Source: an uncultured Rhodospirillales bacterium (lineage in GTDB: Bacteria; Pseudomonadota; Alphaproteobacteria; Acetobacterales; Acetobacteraceae). Taken from it: 9,252 nucleotides of DNA. The translations under genes and the position numbers were made by a program. The DNA is taken from contig CAIYPH010000243.1 in assembly GCA_903928045.1 (NCBI GenBank), positions 1 through 9,252 on the forward strand, written 5' to 3'. The stretch's first letter is position 1. Every line of letters begins with the position of its first letter. The notes beneath the pieces are model-generated. The model was not told the DNA's origin, ran no database searches, and worked only from the letters and a program-made list of their open reading frames with translations. Below are positions 5,697-9,252 of this stretch, piece after piece.

Positions 5697-6970
5697 GCGG
5701 CTATTCCGACAACCACTACGTCCGCACGACGGACCTCACGGTCCGCCATGCGGCGCTGGAGGGTGAGACGCAGGCGGAAGTCTGCGTCATCGGCGGCGGC
5801 ATGGCCGGCGTGGCCACCGCACTCGATCTCGCCGAGCGTGGCCGCAACGTGGTGCTGCTGGAGGCCAAGCGGATCGGCTTCGGCGCCTCCGGCCGCAATG
5901 GCGGCTTCGTGGTGCCGGGCTATCCCACCCGCCCGGCCGATCTCGCCGCCATGGTCGGCCTCGAAGACGCGCGCGAGCTCTACACCATGACGCGCGGGGC
6001 GCTGCGGCTGATCCGCGAACGGATCGCCCGCTACGGCATGGATGTCGGCGAGCTGGTGATGGGGCGGCTGATCTTCTCGATGGCCGAAGACGGCGAGGCG
6101 ATGGCGGAGAACGCCGCCTATATGGCCAAGAACTTCGGCCGGGAGCTGGAAGTCTGGTCACCTTCCAAGGTGCGCACGACGCTGGCGACGACGCGCTATT
6201 GCGACGGCTCGCTCGACCCGGAAGCCTTCAGCCTAGATCCCCTGAAGCTCGCCCGCGGCACCGCGGCCGCGGCGGTGGCCCAGGGGGCGCGGCTCTACGA
6301 GGACAGCCCCGCGCTGTCGATCGTGCAGGTGGGCGCCCGCCACGAGGTGCGAACCCCGGGCGGGCGCGTGCTGGCCGATCATGTGGTGCTGGCCGGCGGC
6401 GGCTACGTCAACATGATCGACTGGAAGGTGTGGGCGGCGACGATCCCGGTGGCGACCTTCGTGATGGTCACCGAGCCGCTCGGCGAGAATCTCGCCCAGG
6501 TGATCGGCACCAAGCATTCGCTGGCCGACCGCAGCTTCGCCTCGAACTACTACCGCCCGCTCGCCGATGGGCGGTTGTTATGGGGCGGGCGTGTCGGCAT
6601 GCTGATGCCCTCGGAAGAGGCGCTCAAGGCGAAGCTCGCGCGCGACATGGCCTGGTTCTACCCGGACCTCGCCGCGGTGAAGGCCGAGGTCGCCTGGGGC
6701 GGGCGGATGCCTTATCTGCGCCACCGCATGCCGATGATCGGCGCGCTCGGGCCGAACCTCTGGGTGGCCACCGGCTTCGGCGGGCTCGGCATGGGCATCA
6801 CCACCATGGCCGGCAATATCATCGCCGCCGCGATCACCGAGGGCGATACGCGCTGGCAGTTGTTCCGCCGCTTCGGCCTGCCCTTCGCCGGCGGGCCGCT
6901 CGGGCGGCTGCCGGCGCAGGCGATCTACTGGGCGCATCAGCTGAGGAGCCGGCTGGGGCGGAGCGGCTGA
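5693..6970 (+). CDS. FAD-dependent oxidoreductase of the DAO family, PuuB-like (gamma-glutamylputrescine oxidoreductase-like)
   Basis: This 425-residue flavoprotein is probably cytoplasmic and would oxidise a C-N bond of an amine or amino-acid derivative, as gamma-glutamylputrescine oxidase, sarcosine oxidase and D-amino-acid oxidase do. The N-terminal Rossmann fold has GGGMAG (34-39) and Glu57 at the end of the second strand (VVLLEA) for FAD. GFGASGRNGG (62-71) is the hallmark of the PuuB/OrdL subgroup. The C-terminal flavin contact GFGGLGMGITTMAGNIIA lies at 361-378. Length, the N-terminal SDNHYVRT-type lead and the C-terminal LPFAGGPLGRLP-type tail agree with PuuB (about 426 residues) as I remember it. 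The start overlaps the binding-protein stop (ATGA) and no ribosome binding site is evident, so it is the last, coupled gene of the transporter operon. No glutamate-putrescine ligase gene is in view, so the substrate may be another amine. Confidence 0.88.
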   Translation: MSGYSDNHYVRTTDLTVRHAALEGETQAEVCVIGGGMAGVATALDLAERGRNVVLLEAKRIGFGASGRNGGFVVPGYPTRPADLAAMVGLEDARELYTMTRGALRLIRERIARYGMDVGELVMGRLIFSMAEDGEAMAENAAYMAKNFGRELEVWSPSKVRTTLATTRYCDGSLDPEAFSLDPLKLARGTAAAAVAQGARLYEDSPALSIVQVGARHEVRTPGGRVLADHVVLAGGGYVNMIDWKVWAATIPVATFVMVTEPLGENLAQVIGTKHSLADRSFASNYYRPLADGRLLWGGRVGMLMPSEEALKAKLARDMAWFYPDLAAVKAEVAWGGRMPYLRHRMPMIGALGPNLWVATGFGGLGMGITTMAGNIIAAAITEGDTRWQLFRRFGLPFAGGPLGRLPAQAIYWAHQLRSRLGRSG

Positions 6971-6976
6971 TGCCGG

Positions 6977-9247
6977 TCAGGCCGGCCGCGGCGCCCATTT
7001 GCGCAGGGTCTCGCTGAACGCGGCCATGGAAATCGGCTTGGTCATGTAGTCGTCCATGCCGGCGGCCAGACAGGCGAGGCGGTCGGTCTCCATGGCATCG
7101 GCCGACAAGCCGACGATTGGCGTGTGGATGCCAATCCTGGCTTCCGCATCACGGATGCGCCGTGTCGCCTCGCGCCCATCCATGTCCGGCATGTGATTAT
7201 CCATCAGGATGATATCATAGCGTTGATCGGCGTTCATCCGGATCGCCGCCTCACCGTTTTCGGCGACATCCGCCTCGCATCCGGCGACGTGGAGCAGGGC
7301 AATGGCAAGCTCCGCGTTGATCGGCACATCCTCAACAACCAGCGCCCGGATCGCCCGCGACCGAGCGGGGGCGGCAACGGCCGGGCCGGCATCGCCGCCG
7401 GGCGGTGTGATCTGCTCCTGCGTCGCCTTGCTCAGGACATCGACGAGTTGGGCGAGCGTGATTGGCTGCTCGATGCGCAATGCGCCGGGGAAATCCGCCG
7501 CCAGCGGTCCATCGCCGACCAGCACCAGGCGTGGTTCGTCCCCCTCGGGCGCGCCGGTGGCGCGTCTGGCGGCGGCAAGGCTTGGCTGGGTAACGAGACC
7601 GGTATCGGCGATAATTGCGGTGAAGGGATGCCGCTCATCGCTCGCCTGCCGCGCCATGCGCATCGCCGCGTCCCAGCTATCCGCGACCATGGAGTAGATC
7701 CCGAGCGACGACAGGCTTTCGACGAGCCCCCGGTCGTCCACCTTGGCGCGGCTGGCGACCAGGACGGACATGCCGCGCAATGCCGCCGGCCCGGCGGCGT
7801 CGACCGCCGGATTGGCTGGTCCATCCTCGAGGCGTACGGTGAACCAGAAGGTCGCGCCACTCCCCTCCTGGCTGACAACACCGATCTCTCCGCCCATGAG
7901 CTCCACGAGCTGGCGCGCAATCGTCAACCCGAGCCCCGTACCACCAAAGCGGCGCGTGCTCGACAAATCAGCCTGCACGAAGGGCTCGAAAATTTGGGTC
8001 TGCTTTTCCGCGGCGACGCCGACGCCGGTATCGCGCACCTCGAAGCGGATCAACGCTGTGTTGCGGGAGTCGCGCGAGAGCGCGATGGTCACGCTGCCGG
8101 ACGCGGTGAACTTGATCGCATTGCTGACGAGGTTGATCAGGATCTGGCGCAGCCGCACCGGGTCGCCAATCGAGCTTGCGGGCAGGTCCGGCGCGATCTC
8201 GAGGTTCAGTTGCAACTGCTTGGTTCGCGCCTGGCCGGTCATCAGGTCGGCAATGTCCTCCACCATCCCGCGGACCGAAAACGGCTGATGGTCGAGCGCC
8301 AGCCGGCCAGCGTCGATCTTCGAGAAGTCAAGAATACCAGCGATTAAATCAAGCAGCATCATGCCGGACTGCCGCGCGACTTCCACATATCGCTTCGTCG
8401 TGGCCGACAATGAATCGAGCGCGATGACTTCGAGCATCCCGAGCACGCCGTTCATTGGCGTCCGCAATTCGTGGCTCATATTGGCCAGGAACTGGGATTT
8501 CGCGGTATTGGCGGCCTCAGCGGCCTCCTTGGCGCGCACGAGGTCTTTGATCAGCCGATTGCGCACCCAGGTGAGCAGCCAGACAAGGGAGGCGGCAACC
8601 CCCATGATGGCGAACAGCAGGGCCGTCAAAGTCCAATGCAGTGCACTGAGGTCCCGCTGGTCATCGGCGACGATGTCACCGCTGCGCACATTTGAGGCGG
8701 CCGCGAGTTCGGCCATCCGCGGGAGCATGGGTTCGACCAGCGACCGCAGCTTCAGGGCGGCCTCGGCGCTGGGGAGCTTGCCGATCAGCGGGTGTGCGTC
8801 GTCGAGGGAACGCCGCATCGCTCTGACGGATTCCTTGAGGTCGGGGCGCGTTTCGATGAACGCGGCGGCCTCGCCGGCGCCCAGCAGGTTCATGCGGCTT
8901 TCCAGCACGTCAGCGCGAAGTTCGACGTCGTCACGATCAACGCTGCTGCCCGGCACCGCCGCCGCCGAGATGGCTTCGGCGAAGCGCAATGTCTCGCTCA
9001 CGGCCTGGCTGAGGAGCCATGTCAGGTTGTAGCGCGACACCCGCTGCAGCGCGGCCTGCCGTTCGACGATGAGGGCGGAGGTCGCCACCGCGGCGAGGGC
9101 AAGCAGGAACAGGATCAGGCCAAGCACCCACTTGAGGGTCTTCGACCCAGCCCAACCATCCCCGACGTCAGTGTCCGTCCGGAAGGTTTTCGAATCATTT
9201 GAATTCTCTTGCCCGGCTCGATTGATGTGTGAGTCGATGCCTCGCAC
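6977..9247 (-). CDS. Hybrid sensor histidine kinase with two receiver-like domains
   Basis: This 756-residue inner-membrane kinase would sense a periplasmic signal and pass phosphate from His to Asp. TM1 (about 40-61) and TM2 (about 205-227) flank a mostly helical sensor region of about 145 residues without a recognisable PAS or Cache fold. No HAMP is obvious; TM2 runs into a short signalling helix (231-250). HisKA carries SHELRTP with His259 as phosphoacceptor. HATPase_c has N-box NLVSNAIKF (Asn376), G1 DTGVG (406-410), F-box FEPFVQAD and G2 GGTGLGL (435-441). A degenerate receiver (about 492-608) lacks the acidic pair and the lysine. The C-terminal receiver (about 633-756) is complete: Glu639/Asp640, phospho-acceptor Asp683, Ser715 and Lys737. 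With no DNA-binding output, a phosphorelay through an Hpt protein elsewhere is likely. GTG 9247 directly follows an in-frame TAG; GTG at residue 41, just before TM1, is an alternative start. Confidence 0.93.
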   Translation of the reverse strand: MRGIDSHINRAGQENSNDSKTFRTDTDVGDGWAGSKTLKWVLGLILFLLALAAVATSALIVERQAALQRVSRYNLTWLLSQAVSETLRFAEAISAAAVPGSSVDRDDVELRADVLESRMNLLGAGEAAAFIETRPDLKESVRAMRRSLDDAHPLIGKLPSAEAALKLRSLVEPMLPRMAELAAASNVRSGDIVADDQRDLSALHWTLTALLFAIMGVAASLVWLLTWVRNRLIKDLVRAKEAAEAANTAKSQFLANMSHELRTPMNGVLGMLEVIALDSLSATTKRYVEVARQSGMMLLDLIAGILDFSKIDAGRLALDHQPFSVRGMVEDIADLMTGQARTKQLQLNLEIAPDLPASSIGDPVRLRQILINLVSNAIKFTASGSVTIALSRDSRNTALIRFEVRDTGVGVAAEKQTQIFEPFVQADLSSTRRFGGTGLGLTIARQLVELMGGEIGVVSQEGSGATFWFTVRLEDGPANPAVDAAGPAALRGMSVLVASRAKVDDRGLVESLSSLGIYSMVADSWDAAMRMARQASDERHPFTAIIADTGLVTQPSLAAARRATGAPEGDEPRLVLVGDGPLAADFPGALRIEQPITLAQLVDVLSKATQEQITPPGGDAGPAVAAPARSRAIRALVVEDVPINAELAIALLHVAGCEADVAENGEAAIRMNADQRYDIILMDNHMPDMDGREATRRIRDAEARIGIHTPIVGLSADAMETDRLACLAAGMDDYMTKPISMAAFSETLRKWAPRPA

Positions 9248-9252
9248 CTAAC

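Noticed and set aside
7124..8347. A 407-codon open frame on the + strand inside the kinase gene.
   Set aside because: It is antisense to the HisKA, HATPase and receiver domains, all of which have intact motifs on the - strand. Its protein shows no recognisable family or sensible hydrophobic pattern.
1..9252. CRISPR array, tRNA/rRNA genes, insertion sequences, phage genes or a defence system.
   Set aside because: I saw no regularly spaced direct repeats, no tRNA-like cloverleaf, no transposase or integrase, and no nuclease or toxin-antitoxin motifs on either strand. All substantial frames are accounted for by transport, oxidoreductase and kinase genes.

Overview
The window is very GC-rich DNA, with G or C at most third codon positions, and looks like an alphaproteobacterial chromosome. 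I favour the Rhodospirillales, probably Acetobacteraceae. The protein families are alphaproteobacterial in style. The A/T-rich inverted repeat at 1672-1807 also resembles, from memory, a dispersed repeat of that group. The taxonomic call is inference. Coding density is very high: apart from a 231-base gap at 1662-1892, genes overlap or nearly touch.

Layout. (1) 1-1661, + strand: the last two genes of a peptide/nickel-type (Opp/Dpp) ABC importer operon, namely an OppD-like ATPase cut by the window edge and an OppF-like ATPase. They overlap by ATGA. (2) 1662-1892: the only real intergenic region. It is dominated by a nested inverted repeat that can fold into a four-way, cruciform-like structure and lies just after the OppF-like stop codon. 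(3) 1893-6970, + strand: a tightly coupled five-gene operon. It holds a PotA-like ATPase, PotB-like and PotC-like permeases, a periplasmic PotD/PotF-family binding protein, and an FAD-dependent oxidoreductase of the DAO family resembling gamma-glutamylputrescine oxidoreductase (PuuB). Four genes are linked by 1- or 4-base overlaps. Only the binding protein has its own strong Shine-Dalgarno sequence after a 17-base gap. (4) 6977-9247, - strand: a convergent hybrid sensor histidine kinase with a helical periplasmic sensor, HisKA, HATPase_c, a degenerate receiver and an intact C-terminal receiver. It ends 6 bases from the oxidoreductase stop.

How the genes work together (inference). The Pot-like genes would import a polyamine or related amine, and the co-transcribed flavoprotein would oxidise it or a derivative in the cytoplasm, making an uptake-plus-catabolism unit. 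No gamma-glutamylputrescine synthetase, dehydrogenase or dedicated regulator is present, and two acidic pocket residues expected from PotF are changed, so the substrate is open. Nothing ties the kinase to the transporter beyond adjacency.

Most of the window is ordinary transport and signalling. The feature most worth a second look is the 1672-1807 repeat, whose two arms differ only at positions that preserve base pairing in each arm's own hairpin.
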